Origin: Urophycis tenuis
Lineage: Eukaryota > Chordata > Actinopteri > Gadiformes > Phycidae
DNA: 64,000 bases
Direction: 5' to 3'
Assembly: GCA_036785325.1 (NCBI GenBank)
Contig: JAXIVH010000018.1
Coordinates: forward strand, 9,199,557 to 9,263,556
Below, in pieces: positions 53,843 through 63,296 of the stretch (position 1 is its first letter; each line of letters begins with the position of its first letter). The translations under genes and the position numbers were made by a program. The notes under the pieces are model-generated. The model had not been told where the DNA came from and did not search any database. It saw only the letters and a list, made by a program, of their open reading frames with translations.

Positions 53843-53847
53843 AATTA

Positions 53848-54283
53848 TGTGGTGGCTAAAGCACATATCTTAACAAAAGTAAGAGGGTTCTGGGAGGCCG
53901 CAGTTTGAATGATCAAGACTTTATTATCGCTTGCAGCGAAGCAACACAAAGCCTGAGTCGGTTTGCAAAGTGACTGCCGCACATCCCCCGTGTGCCCCTT
54001 TTTGTCCTGTTTTCCAAGCATGATGTCATCACCTTAAACATCCTATACCATACACAAATGGTCCTTCCTTCCTTTATTGCCGGTGCCCATCCTCCCCATG
54101 CCTGTTCTGACCACCACTAAGCAGGCACCTTAGAGATAACATGGGGTGAACCAGGGGGTGACCCTTGGGTTGAACCCAGGGAGGTATTTATGAGTGGGCA
54201 TCTGTTTCTTTCCACAGTTAGTTAATGCTTTTCATGGAAAACCCAATGATTATACTGGTTTTAACTTGGTTAATATCTTCCAT
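53848..54283 (-). repeat. ERV 5' LTR
   Basis: 436 bp, reading identical to the 3' LTR, with the same TATA-like and AATAAA elements on the minus strand. Confidence 0.92.
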
Positions 54284-54393
54284 ACAACCTAGCAAACAGT
54301 TTTAATAAATATTTTTCTCAGTTCGAAAGGACTGATTTTATGAATGATATCTCCTTGTTGCGGGAATCTCTGTCCCCACAGAATAATAACAAC
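54284..54393 (+). pseudogene. Rex1-like LINE linker, continued
   Basis: Continues the LINE frame interrupted at 46185: LANSFNKYFSQFERTDF, then NDISLLRESLSPQNNNN. It ends at the junction with NLR sequence near 54393. Confidence 0.75.
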
Positions 54394-55814
54394 GACATAC
54401 CCTTCACATTTCTCTTTACTTTCAGAGAGCTGAATTTACTGAAAGGGAAAGAGCTTAGCTTGGTGCAACTTATTCATCGCTTCTTTATAGAAACCAAAGA
54501 AGCAGGAATTGGCAGATATGACCGGCTCCAATGTGTCCTCATCTTGGATGGTCTGGATGAGTGTCGACTTCCTCTGGACTTCCAGAACAACCAGATCTGG
54601 ACTGATGTCACAGAGCCGACCTCAGTGGACGTGCTGCTGACAAATCTCATCAGGGGCGACTTGCTTCCCTCTGCTTGCATATGGATAACCACACGCCCTG
54701 CGGCAGCCAATCTGATCCCTGCTGAGTGTGTTGACATGGTGACAGAGGTGAGAGGGTTCACCGACCCACAGAAGGAGGAGTACTTCAGAAAGAGATTCAG
54801 AGACAAGACGCAGGCCAGCACAATCATCTCAAACATCAAGAAATCACAAAGTCTCCACATCATGTGTCACATCCCAGTCTTCTGTTGGATCACTGCCACA
54901 GTTCTAGAGGACTTCTTTGAAACATCCCAGAGAAATAAAGCGATGCCCAACACCACGACTCAGATGTACATTCACTTCCTGAGGGTTCAGTCCATACAGG
55001 GGGACAGAAAGTATCACAGGAGAGCTGAAACAGATCCACACTGGAGGACATATAGCAGGGAGATCATTGTTTCTCTGGGAAAACTGGCTTTTAACCAGCT
55101 GGAGAAAGGCAACCTGATCTTCTATGAGGCAGACCTGGCAGAGTGTGGCATCAATATCAGAGCAGCCTCAGTGTACTCAGGAGTGTTCACCCAGATCTTT
55201 AAAGAGGAGTGCGGGCTGTACCAGGACAAGGTGTTCTGCTTTGTCCATCTGAGCATGCAGGAGTTTCTAGCTGCCCTTTATGTCTTTCTGTCCTTCAGCG
55301 ACACTGGTGTCAATTTGCTCTCAGAGGAACAACCAACATCCAGGGAAGATACAATCCTCCTCCTCCACCAGAGTGCTGTGGACAGGGCCTTACAGACTGA
55401 GAATGGACACCTGGACTTGTTCCTCCGCTTCCTCCTGGGCCTCTCTCTGGAGACCAATCAGATTCTCCTACAAGGTCTGCTTGGACAAACAGGAAGTAGC
55501 TCAGGGATGAATGAGGAAACAGTGGCTTACATCAAGATAAAACTAGATGGAGATCTCCCTCCAGAGAGAAGCATCAATCTGTTCCACTGTCTGAATGAGC
55601 TGAACGACCATTCTCTAGTGAAGGAGATACAACTGTACCTGACATCAGGAAGACTCTCCGGAACATCTCTCTCTCCTGCTCAGTGGTCAGCGCTGGTCTT
55701 CATATTACTGTCATCAGAAGAGGAGCTGGATGTGTTTGACCTGAAGAAATACTCTGCTTCAGAGGAGGGTCTTCTGAGGCTGCTGCCAGTGGTCAAAACC
55801 TCCAAAACATCTCT
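54394..55814 (+). CDS. NLRC3-like NACHT exon, 5'-truncated
   Basis: Encodes the second half of a NACHT domain and the following helical domains of a fish NLRC3-like (NLR-C) receptor. From 54340 the frame is open for 492 codons. After 18 LINE-derived residues, NLR sequence starts with FTFLFTFRELNLL. Walker B VLILDGLDE lies at residues 66-74. A sensor-like ITTRPAAA lies near 116 and FTDPQKEEYFRKRF near 145. The winged-helix and HD2 region includes FCFVHLSMQEFLAALYV. The exon ends TCTCT|GTAGGT and splices in phase to 56632. Missing are FISNA, the P-loop and upstream exons. Without an ATP-binding loop the protein could not act as a normal NLR ATPase. Confidence 0.88.
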
Positions 55815-56631
55815 GTAGGTTCACTCAAAGCATGTATGACAATACACACAACATAATGTATATAAGAGTACAATATCAAAGTAATACGAATCCATCACAC
55901 AACAACAACAAACAGCAATACTCAATTTACACCCAATAATAATCATACATAATACTTGTAGCAGCCCTTGGCTTCTTTAATAATGGCAGAGAGTCTCTTA
56001 TGGGTGCAGTCATATTTATTGATCAGGAATCACCTTCAGCACCGTCAAATCTAAAAATAAAACACAAAATAGCTGATTAAAAACCTCAATTTCCACAGTG
56101 CAACATCTGCATTTACACATACAATTACTTGCAGTTTACTCAGAATAACAAACACATGAATGAACTGAATATATTTACAAACATCTCATACTGAACCAAA
56201 CAATACACACCTCATTCCGCTCGCCAAGGGTTCAAAACTTCAGGTTGGATGCTTTCACATGTTAGCCGCTAGCTTCATTGATTATTCTAATTAAACAGCA
56301 CACAAAGGTGGCGCACACAAGATAAAGAACTTCACAAACAGACCTAAACGTTTACATGATAATACATGACTGCTAAATGTTACAGAGTAAGCAACACCAA
56401 GATTCCACAACATGTTTTCACTTACATATGTCAAATTATAGTTATATTGTTTAACCCCAGTGAAGAGAATAACACATTTTCATGAATGAAATTTATTATT
56501 TTATGAAATAATAAATAAGGAAAGTTGACATACTCCTGTGAATTAGCTATCTTTGTGAGTGGACGGTATGACTGATCTATAAGCACTTTGAAGTACAGTT
56601 CCTAACATGTTACTGTTTATTTTTTGTGAAG
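55815..56631 (+). other. NLRC3-like intron 1
   Basis: 817 bp, AT-rich, from GTAGGT to TTTTTTGTGAAG. No other feature was recognised. Confidence 0.7.
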
Positions 56632-56805
56632 GCTAAATGGCTGTAATCTGTCAGAGAGATGCTGTGAAGCTCTGGCCTCAGTTCTCAGCTCAGAATCCTC
56701 TAGTATCAGAGAACTGGACCTGAGTAACAATGATCTGCAGGATTCAGGAGTGAAGCTGCTCTCTGCTGGACTGGGGAGTCCACACTGTACACTGGAAACT
56801 CTCAG
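56632..56805 (+). CDS. NLRC3-like LRR exon 1
   Basis: A 174-bp exon, the standard size for one ribonuclease-inhibitor-type LRR pair in NLRC genes. Acceptor TTTTGTGAAG, donor CAG|GTTAGT. It encodes LNGCNLSERCCEALASVLSS, then IRELDLSNNDLQDSGVKLLS and CTLETLR. The first codon is completed by CT from the NACHT exon, so phases agree. Confidence 0.92.
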
Positions 56806-56887
56806 GTTAGTTTGACTCAATATGCAAACAATGTGACACCACAATGTTCCCATCAGAAGACATTTCCCAGAGTTACATCTATAAAAA

Positions 56888-56932
56888 TGTGTGTGTTTGT
56901 TTGTGTTTGTGTGTGTGTGTGTGTGTGTTTGT
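56888..56932. repeat. GT-rich microsatellite in intron
   Basis: TGTGTGTTTGTTTGTGTTTG followed by a GT run between the two LRR exons, immediately upstream of the acceptor. Confidence 0.85.
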
Positions 56933-56938
56933 ATGCAG

Positions 56939-57112
56939 GCTGTCTGGCTGCTTGGTCACTCAGGAAGGCTGTGCTTCTCTGGCCTCAGCTCTGAGCAGCA
57001 ACCCCTCTCATCTGAGAGAGCTTGACCTGAGCTACAATCACCCAGGAGACTCAGGAGTTACACTGCTCTCTGCTGGACTGGAGGATCCACGCTGGAGACT
57101 GGAAACTCTCAG
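56939..57112 (+). CDS. NLRC3-like LRR exon 2
   Basis: A second 174-bp LRR exon. Acceptor TTTGTATGCAG, donor CAG|GTATGG. It encodes LSGCLVTQEGCASLASALSS, LRELDLSYNHPGDSGVTLLS and an ending LETL plus two bases. Only two LRR exons are present, while many fish family members carry more. Confidence 0.92.
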
Positions 57113-57165
57113 GTATGGAGAGGACAGCTCAGCGCTCGGTGACAATGTCTTCTACAAGGATTCAA

Positions 57166-57218
57166 CCAACTGTGTTTTGAAACCACTTCCTCTAGCAGTG
57201 GTTTCAAAACACAGTTGG
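57166..57218. repeat. Perfect 22-bp inverted repeat, 9-nt loop
   Basis: CCAACTGTGTTTTGAAACCACT (57166-57187, given as two parts CCAACTGTGTTT and TGAAACCACT) pairs exactly with 57197-57218. The loop is TCCTCTAGC. It lies in the intron after LRR exon 2. Confidence 0.95.
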
Positions 57219-57517
57219 AACTCATGTTGTGTACAGCAGATGATGAAGGTAAATGTTTCTATTTTTAAAGACAACATGCTGCTCTCACTGGCCCTCATTT
57301 ATCAAACGAACGTAGAAATGAGCGCAAATCTGAACGCATGATTCATCTTACGATAGGACCCATGTGAGATTTACGAAAACGTTCGTATCACACCAATCCC
57401 AGCGTACGAAGGAGCTTGGTGTTGATAAATACGGCGGCTGAGATCGATCGTAATTAACGTAACACGCCCCTATAAAAGAAGTCTTGCCCCTAACTTTTAC
57501 GACATGTAGAAACATCC

Positions 57518-58245
57518 AACGGCAAAGAAGAAGCAGATTTTTTCAGAAACAGAAATGGAGACACTCGTGTCACTTGTTGAGGCGCCCTATGGATGCGCCC
57601 CCCCCCCCCCCCCCCCCGCAAGGACACTCACCCCTGCCCACCCCTCACCCCCCTGGACATTACTTCATATTATTTATAGTAATGTTATTTATTGTATTAT
57701 TTATTCTCAACTACCGTTGCACCCCCCACCCCCATATCCATACAATCCACATTCATCTGTTGTACCCGTTCCGTTGTATTGCACTAGCGCACTATTGCAC
57801 CATCTGTACACTTCTTGTATTATATTACTATTTCTCACACTACCTGTACATTGTTTACATTTTTTTTTTAAATATATTTTTTTATACTGTTTACAGCCTG
57901 TTTCTGCTAGTGTTTACCGTTTACTACTTTAAAGATCACTACCTCCACCTGCACTGTTTACTGTCACTTTAATAACTACTTCCACTTTTCATGTTTTTCA
58001 ATGTTGCACTCTGCACCTTATTCTGCATTTCTGCATTTCAACCCGCACCTTTATCGCTCATTTGCACTTGTGGTTAGAACGCCAACTGCATTTCGTTGTC
58101 CCTGTACTTGTACTCTGCACAATGACAATAAGGTTGAATCTAATCTAATCTAATTAAGGGCAAGCAAAAAAACGCTATATGGAAACAAATCACTGTTGCA
58201 GTCAACAGTGTGCCCCATGTTCAGCGGGCTACAGAAGAGGTAAAC
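57518..58245 (+). pseudogene. Harbinger Myb/SANT-like DNA-binding protein, split
   Basis: The first piece encodes TAKKKQIFSETEMETLVSLV. After the inserted LINE tail the second piece (about 58158) encodes KQKNAIWKQITVAVNSVPHV, then QRATEEV. Together they resemble the trihelix Myb-like protein that Harbinger elements encode beside their transposase. Transposase itself is absent. Confidence 0.6.
57597..58156 (+). mobile_element. LINE 3' tail with (AATCT)n end
   Basis: Starts in a poly-C run (57599-57617). It ends with CATTTCGTTGTCCCTGTACT, CAATGACAATAAGGTTG and tandem AATCT units, the 3' end of an L2/Rex1-like fish LINE. It splits the Harbinger Myb frame. Confidence 0.75.
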
Positions 58246-58595
58246 AATTAATTGAATAATTAATTAAATGTAAAATTGATGTTAAATTGATCCAGCTTAA
58301 AACATTTCACATTTGACCTATAGGCTATTGTTTGCATTGCGTTAAAATTATTTTATTCCGAATAAGGTGAAGAAAAAGTTGTCCGATTCTTGCGGATATA
58401 TGTCTTGCCACTGGTCGCACTCGAAAAAGTTGCGTACACGAGCTCGGACCTGACGTGAGATTTCGTCGCAGCCTGCGCTCACGTTCAAATTGATAAATGC
58501 CAAGCTCAACGTGGAAATGAGCGTACGACCATTTTACGTCCATTTTCTGTCGTACGCTCGTTTGATAAATGAGGGCCACTGTGTTTACCCCCCAG

Positions 58596-58642
58596 TGTGG
58601 AGCACGGTGGAGTGGGGAGGCTGACACCAGCTCTAAAGAAGT
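58596..58642 (+). CDS. NLRC3-like linker exon (LRR to B30.2)
   Basis: A 47-bp exon with acceptor TTTACCCCCCAG and perfect donor GTAAGT. With phase 2 in and phase 1 out it encodes VEHGGVGRLTPALKK. This is the counterpart of the VDHGGE...PGLKKY linker that joins LRRs to the B30.2 domain in fish NLRC3-like proteins. Its final base plus AT of the next exon gives Tyr. Confidence 0.88.
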
Positions 58643-58649
58643 GTAAGTG

Positions 58650-59090
58650 AACCAGCAGGCTCAAGGACAGCTTCTTTCACCAGGCTGTCCGGAGGCTCAA
58701 CTCTCTCCCTGCTCTGCCCCTGCCCCCTCCCCCCCCCCCCCCCCCCCCCCCTCTTCTGCCCCCCTGCCAGACTCTTAACCTTGCACCCACCTCGGACCAT
58801 CACCCTCCCACCACCACTCACAAACTGCAAACTCTGACACTTTAGAATGTCTTTTACTGTTTACATATATTGCACTATTTTTCTGAACGCACTACCTCAC
58901 TTTTTCTTGTACTTTCTGTGTTTCTGTGTTTCTATGTTTGTCTGTACGATGTCTGTTGTCTACTTTGTTTGTCCATTGTTTATTTTGCACCGCAGGTCTG
59001 AGAGGACTGCAATTTCATCTGTGCTATATGCCTGCCATGTAGCACATTTGACAATAAAGATACTTGAATCTTGAATCTTGAATCTTGAAG
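58650..59090 (+). mobile_element. LINE 3' end with (TTGAATC)n tail
   Basis: It encodes the end of an RT (LKDSFFHQAVRRLNSLPALP). It passes a poly-C tract (58730-58751) and ends GACAATAAAGATACTTGAATC with repeated CTTGAAT units. A 5'-truncated CR1/L2/Rex1-like insertion in the intron, only 7 bp after the donor. Confidence 0.8.
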
Positions 59091-59825
59091 TGTCTGTTTA
59101 GTTGGATTCATCACAACACACACTCGCTATTGACATGGAAAGTCCATCCACACAGCAGTCTGGGACGTCTGTTCATCCAGATCCTACTGGGAATGAAGAT
59201 GATGGTTGACATCACGTCTCTTATAGTCATATTGTTAACAATCCCAATTAATCCTGCTTGTGTAACATCCAATAGATATTATTATTGTTGTATCATTACT
59301 GGTTAATTATGATTATTAGGAGTATTGTTATTATTATAGATATATAAGATCATATAATAATCGTTCTCTTAGAAAAAGTAGTGATTTTATTATTATGAAT
59401 TCCATTATATTATAATCATCCTTAGCATTAGGCCTATCATCATATTTACATATTCACAGTATCTGTGAGTTCTATTCTATTTGTATCACTATATGAGACA
59501 AAAGATCATAATCATCATGCTACTACTACATTATGTTGTCACCATTATTATCATATACCTATTGTTTCTTTAACGTTTAGTATGATTTTTATTTTAACAT
59601 TGTAGTGCCCATATCTCAGCAGTTCACTGGTCTAACAAGTTGATATTTGGCCACCATATAGATGTCGACGATGAGCAGGTCGCCAGGATATCTGGGATGA
59701 TTTCGTCCACAAGGGGCGCTATAATTCATGGTCAAAGGCAACCAAGAAAGACAAATGACAAACATTTTGAAACTTGGTGTACAGGCCTCATTTTACATGC
59801 TGAACATCTTATCCTCTTGGAGCCA

Positions 59826-59892
<67 letters not shown>

Positions 59893-60172
59893 GTGGGTCA
59901 TTATAAAATATGTGTCTCCATGAACCACGTGAAAAGGGCGGTCGCTGTGGGTGTTATTATTATTATCATTAGAATTGTTGTAATTATATAGTAGTCCAGG
60001 TTATTATATCAAACATGAGAACTAAATAACCATAAGAACATGAATGGAATGATGCATGTACTTCATGTTAGAGTTCACCTAGTATACTATTGTTTCTATC
60101 TTTATTGTTCTTTGTCATATTAACAACAACAATAATGGTTCAGCTGCCTAATCATGTCTTGTTCTCCCTCAG
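59091..60172 (+). other. NLRC3-like intron, remaining part
   Basis: Contains ATT-rich low-complexity sequence and a GT microsatellite. About 59600-59825 is an unclassified stretch (ATATCTCAGCAGTTCACTGG...) that may be a repeat. It ends in CTTGTTCTCCCTCAG. Confidence 0.5.
59828..59891. repeat. (GT)n microsatellite
   Basis: About 31 uninterrupted GT units. Confidence 0.96.
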
Positions 60173-60729
60173 ATGCCTGTGAACTCACACTGGACCCAAA
60201 CACAGCCCACAGACAACTCTCTCTGTCTGAGGACAACATAAAGGTGGCGCTGGTTAGTGAGCAGCAGTCGTATCCTGATCAACCAGAGAGATTTGACTCC
60301 AGGCACCAGGTGTTGTGTAGAGAGGGTCTGACTGGCCGCTGTTACCGGGAGGTAGAGAGGAAAGGATGTGTTCATATAGGAGTGACATACAGAGGAATCA
60401 CAAGAGAAGAGGGTGCTGACAACTGGCTTAGAGGGAACAACAAGTCCTGGAGTCTTTATTGTATTGATGATGGTTACTCTGCCTGGTACAACAATAGTGG
60501 AACAATCATGCGTCTCCCCCCCGCTGGCTCTAACAGAGTAGGAGTGTATCTGGACCGGCCTGCTGGCACTCTGTCCTTCTACAGAGTGTCCCCAGATGTA
60601 GAAGGGTCCTCAGACACACTGACACACATCCACACCTTCAGCTCCACATTCACCCAGGAGGACCTCCTCCCTGGGTTTGGGTTCTGGTTGGGGGGTGTTG
60701 GTGACCCGGTGTCTCTGTGTCGGTTGTAG
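60173..60729 (+). CDS. NLRC3-like B30.2 (PRY-SPRY) terminal exon
   Basis: A 557-bp exon after CTCCCTCAG, ending TAG at 60727-60729, about 185 codons. PRY: ACELTLDPNTAHRQLSLSED. SPRY: GCVHIGVTYRGI, WSLYCIDDGYSAWYNN, RVGVYLDRPAGTLSFYRV and LLPGFGFWLG. B30.2 domains bind proteins or ligands and cap many fish NLRC3-like receptors. Phase agrees with the linker exon. The domain looks complete and under coding constraint, in contrast with the truncated NACHT. Confidence 0.93.
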
Positions 60730-60809
60730 TCTCACACACACACACAAACACACACACTCCTCGTGTGACGTAATATTGGGGCGTCGCCCCAGCACATGCT
60801 GTTGTCATA

Positions 60810-60811
<2 letters not shown>

Positions 60812-60856
<45 letters not shown>
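60812..60856. repeat. (GA)n microsatellite
   Basis: About 22 GA units in the 3' UTR region of the NLRC3-like gene. Confidence 0.95.
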
Positions 60857-60863
<7 letters not shown>

Positions 60864-60928
60864 GTTCACTCCATATATTCAAAGTTTCATCCAATATATT
60901 CAAAGATTAATTTCCTGAAGGGCATGCC

Positions 60929-60930
<2 letters not shown>

Positions 60931-60962
<32 letters not shown>
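60931..60962. repeat. (AT)n microsatellite
   Basis: A pure AT run of about 15 units. Confidence 0.95.
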
Positions 60963-60964
<2 letters not shown>

Positions 60965-61187
60965 AAACACACACTACGTTTGAAACCCAAGCAGAAGTCG
61001 AGAGAGAGAGAGCGAAATATTTCTCGTGGCTGTATTTGCCTTCATTTATGTTCTTTTGTAAAGATGTGTCATTGTGTATTGTTTTATTTGAAGGGATACA
61101 TGGCTGTTTCATATTTTGTTAAAGGTCTATTGGACAAGCCTATACAATGTAATATTTGCTATTTCCATTCATCTTGCTTATGAAAAC

Positions 61188-61193
61188 AATAAA
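61188..61193 (+). promoter_or_regulatory. Candidate poly(A) signal of NLRC3-like gene
   Basis: AATAAA about 460 bp after the stop codon, in AT-rich sequence. It is the first exact match I noticed. Confidence 0.4.
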
Positions 61194-61199
61194 TCAGTT

Positions 61200-61765
61200 G
61201 GTATGAAGTAACTCAGTACTTGAGTCAGTCACTCATTCACTCATCCACCAACACAACAGGAACCTTGATAGTTATGATAATATATTGATTTATATAATCA
61301 TTTTCATATGTACAGATATATATCAATATTCCTCCTCCAGGAGAGCCCCTCTCTGAATACTATAGATCATTTGTATTAATATTAATGTTTCATAATAACA
61401 TTACTATAACATATTAGAATTGTCCTCCTCCAGGAGAGCCCCTCTGTGAATACTACCGCACTGCTCATACGTCTCATTCAGTTCAGTACATTTCACTGGA
61501 CTGTTTGTATTTGTGTTGCACTTTGTATTTATTTTGATACATATTTAGAGATAGACAGACTGCAGCTGGCCTTATCAACAAGACCCCGGGACCCCCAACT
61601 GACACTGTCTCTTACCCTGACGCACTCCGGACATTATGCACTACATGACGCCACATCCAACCCATCTAATTGCCCCCAACTAATTGACTGCACATGCATG
61701 CACAACTGCACTCTTTAAAAAATGTTGTAGATTTCTTCACTTTATTTTACATTATTAGGTCCTCA
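61200..61765. other. Non-coding; short direct repeat
   Basis: CCTCCTCCAGGAGAGCCCCTCT occurs twice (about 61331 and 61425), giving a roughly 95-bp duplicated segment. Otherwise nothing recognised. Confidence 0.45.
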
Positions 61766-61769
61766 CATA

Positions 61770-62122
61770 TGAAGCTCCAGACATGACGTGGTCAAAAACA
61801 CATTACATTGTGGCCACAATAGCCTGTAGCTATTACGTTCTCACAAAATACTAATTTGTGGCCACAAAGTAAGTATAACGTGCACACAAAGTACTATTAA
61901 CATCATTCATGGACAGCTAGGTCAGCAAATCGAGCGCACCTTCTCTCAAGGTCTAAGGCGGAGGTTGGAGAGAAGGTGCGCTCGATTTGCTGACCCAGCT
62001 GTCCAAGAATGATATTCATATTAATTCTTAGTATTCTGCTTTGTGGCCACAAATTAGTATTTGCATGTGCACATTATAGCTAAAGTTTAGACCACAATTT
62101 AGACCATGTCATGGCTGGGGCT
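61770..62122. mobile_element. Snap-back (foldback) palindromic element
   Basis: The whole 350 bp folds on itself. The outer arms CCAGACATGACGTGGTC and GACCATGTCATGGCTGG pair, and the middle arms contain TTTGTGGCCACAAA twice. The central arms (61911-61947 and 61968-62004) match at 36 of 37 bases around a 20-nt loop. It has no coding content. The structure is that of a foldback MITE; no target duplication was identified. Confidence 0.75.
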
Positions 62123-62608
62123 CTGTACGGACATCGTGTGTGTGTGTGTATGTGTGTGTGTTGATTGTTTATTGGTCATTGTCACGTGTCACGGTCTGCC
62201 TGCCACGCCCCCACCCTGCCTGCCATTCACTCACGTTAGCTGCGCCGCATCATCAGGTGATGAGTGAGTCTAAGCAGAGTCACTATAGAAGGAGGAGACA
62301 CGTCACTCCCATTGAGATGCATGGGGAAACTTCAGAACGGCCAAGATGGCGGTTGTTTGCACATGTCCCGCCTCTTCCGGTGCCGTTTGCTCCAATCATA
62401 CGCAGTCACGCTTTTTGCGACACTTGGAAGTTATTTTCAATCTCTTTATTTATCCAAACAGACATGGCCCTTAAGCAGTCAATGCCAAATCAGATACAGG
62501 CAAGGGTAAAGTTACGTTGTTGACCTCTTGCTTTATGGCATGATCTGCGATAGCTGACCATGAGCGATGACGTCTTGCTGTTAGTGCTGATGTTGTTATG
62601 CTGTAGAT
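62123..62608. other. Non-coding, unassigned
   Basis: GC-richer stretch with GT repeats at 62138-62160. It contains a CCAAGATGGCGGTTG motif and a CCAATCA box, possibly promoter-like or from a transposon. Not assigned. Confidence 0.3.
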
Positions 62609-62690
62609 CAGTGGGTCTCAACCTTTTTTGAACAAATGCCCCCCTGACCATTCCATGATCTTCGTCCCCCCCCCCAAAAAAAAAAAACTA
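62609..62690 (+). mobile_element. hAT (Zaphod/Charlie-like) terminus fragment
   Basis: CAGTGGGTCTCAACCTTTTT followed by GAACAAATGCCCCCCTGACC is a characteristic hAT 5' end. The rest is replaced by Gypsy-like sequence after a C/A run. Confidence 0.5.
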
Positions 62691-62709
62691 CAGGGTGCTG
62701 GTGCTTTAT

Positions 62710-62890
62710 GTGACACTTACGGGGTTGAGCGGAGACAAGAGCGAGACCAAGCAGCGTAAACGGTGTAACAGAGTTTAATTAAGGTGCCGGACGAAACCGG
62801 CACAGGCGCACACAGCGAGATGTGTGCGTCTATCAAAATAACCAAGACAGGAGTACGTCCATATCTTCAATACAAATACAATACACATGC
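62710..62890 (-). mobile_element. Possible LTR or non-coding part of Gypsy fragment
   Basis: TGACACTTACGGGGTTGAGC onward, carrying GAGTTTAATTAAGG (an AATTAAA on the minus strand). It sits where a 3' LTR of the adjoining minus-strand gag fragment would be. No second LTR was found. Confidence 0.3.
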
Positions 62891-63077
62891 GGCCCAGCGG
62901 CGCAGACAGGAGGCCGCTGCGGCCCAGCGGCGGCGACAGGAGGACGCTGTGGCCCAGCGGGGACGACAGGAGGCCGCTGCGACCCAGCGGGGACAGGAGG
63001 GCGCTGCGGCCCAGCGGCGGAGACAGGAGGCCGCTGCGGCCCAGCGGCGGAGACAGGAGCCCGCTGCGGCCCAGCGG
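62891..63077. repeat. 30-bp minisatellite, six units plus partial
   Basis: Units of the type GGCCCAGCGGCGGAGACAGG followed by AGGCCGCTGC start at 62891, 62921, 62951, 62981 (27 bp), 63008, 63038 and 63068. Confidence 0.95.
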
Positions 63078-63103
63078 TGGCCTGGCTGGACCGCGGAGCC
63101 GCA

Positions 63104-63296
63104 GGCTTGGTGGCCCGTCTGGCTGACCGAGGTCCCCCCAGTGCCAAACGGGTTCCCCAGAACGGGTTGGCCTCAGCTGGCCCGTTCTGAGGCTTGGTGG
63201 CCCGTCTGGCTGACCGAGGTCCCCCCAGTGCCAAACGGGTTCCACAGAACGGGTTGGCCTCAGCTGGCCCGTTCTGAGGCTTGGTGGCCCGTCTGG
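63104..63296. repeat. 87-bp tandem repeat, 2.2 copies
   Basis: GGCTTGGTGGCCCGTCTGGC starts at 63104, 63191 and 63278. The first two copies differ at only one or two bases. Confidence 0.95.

Larger units (their letters stand above)
46186..54283 (-). mobile_element. ERV1-like endogenous retrovirus, minus strand, deleted
   Basis: 8098 bp between two 436-bp LTRs that read identical by eye. In minus-strand order: 5' LTR, tRNA-Ser-type primer site, a 2-kb leader with tandem repeats, gag, an in-frame UAG, and a pol that lacks reverse transcriptase. A truncated env overlapping the pol end, a polypurine tract and the 3' LTR follow. Integrase and gag features resemble gamma/epsilon-type (class I) retroviruses of fish. 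Recent insertion is implied by the LTRs, yet the copy cannot replicate by itself. Confidence 0.9.
57290..58577 (+). mobile_element. Harbinger-like element with Myb-type ORF remnant
   Basis: The left end GGCCCTCATTTATCAAACGA and the right end TCGTTTGATAAATGAGGGCC are perfect inverted repeats. ACT stands outside both ends (57287-57289 and 58578-58580), a 3-bp duplication as in PIF/Harbinger. Secondary inverted blocks include AATGAGCG and CGTACGA. The interior has two pieces of a Myb/SANT-like protein (near 57520 and 58160), separated by a LINE tail. It is inserted in an NLR intron. Confidence 0.85.

Noticed and set aside
57484..57972. 162- and 125-codon frames through a poly-C run
   Set aside because: They combine Harbinger remnant, homopolymer and LINE 3' UTR; only the short Myb-like start is meaningful.
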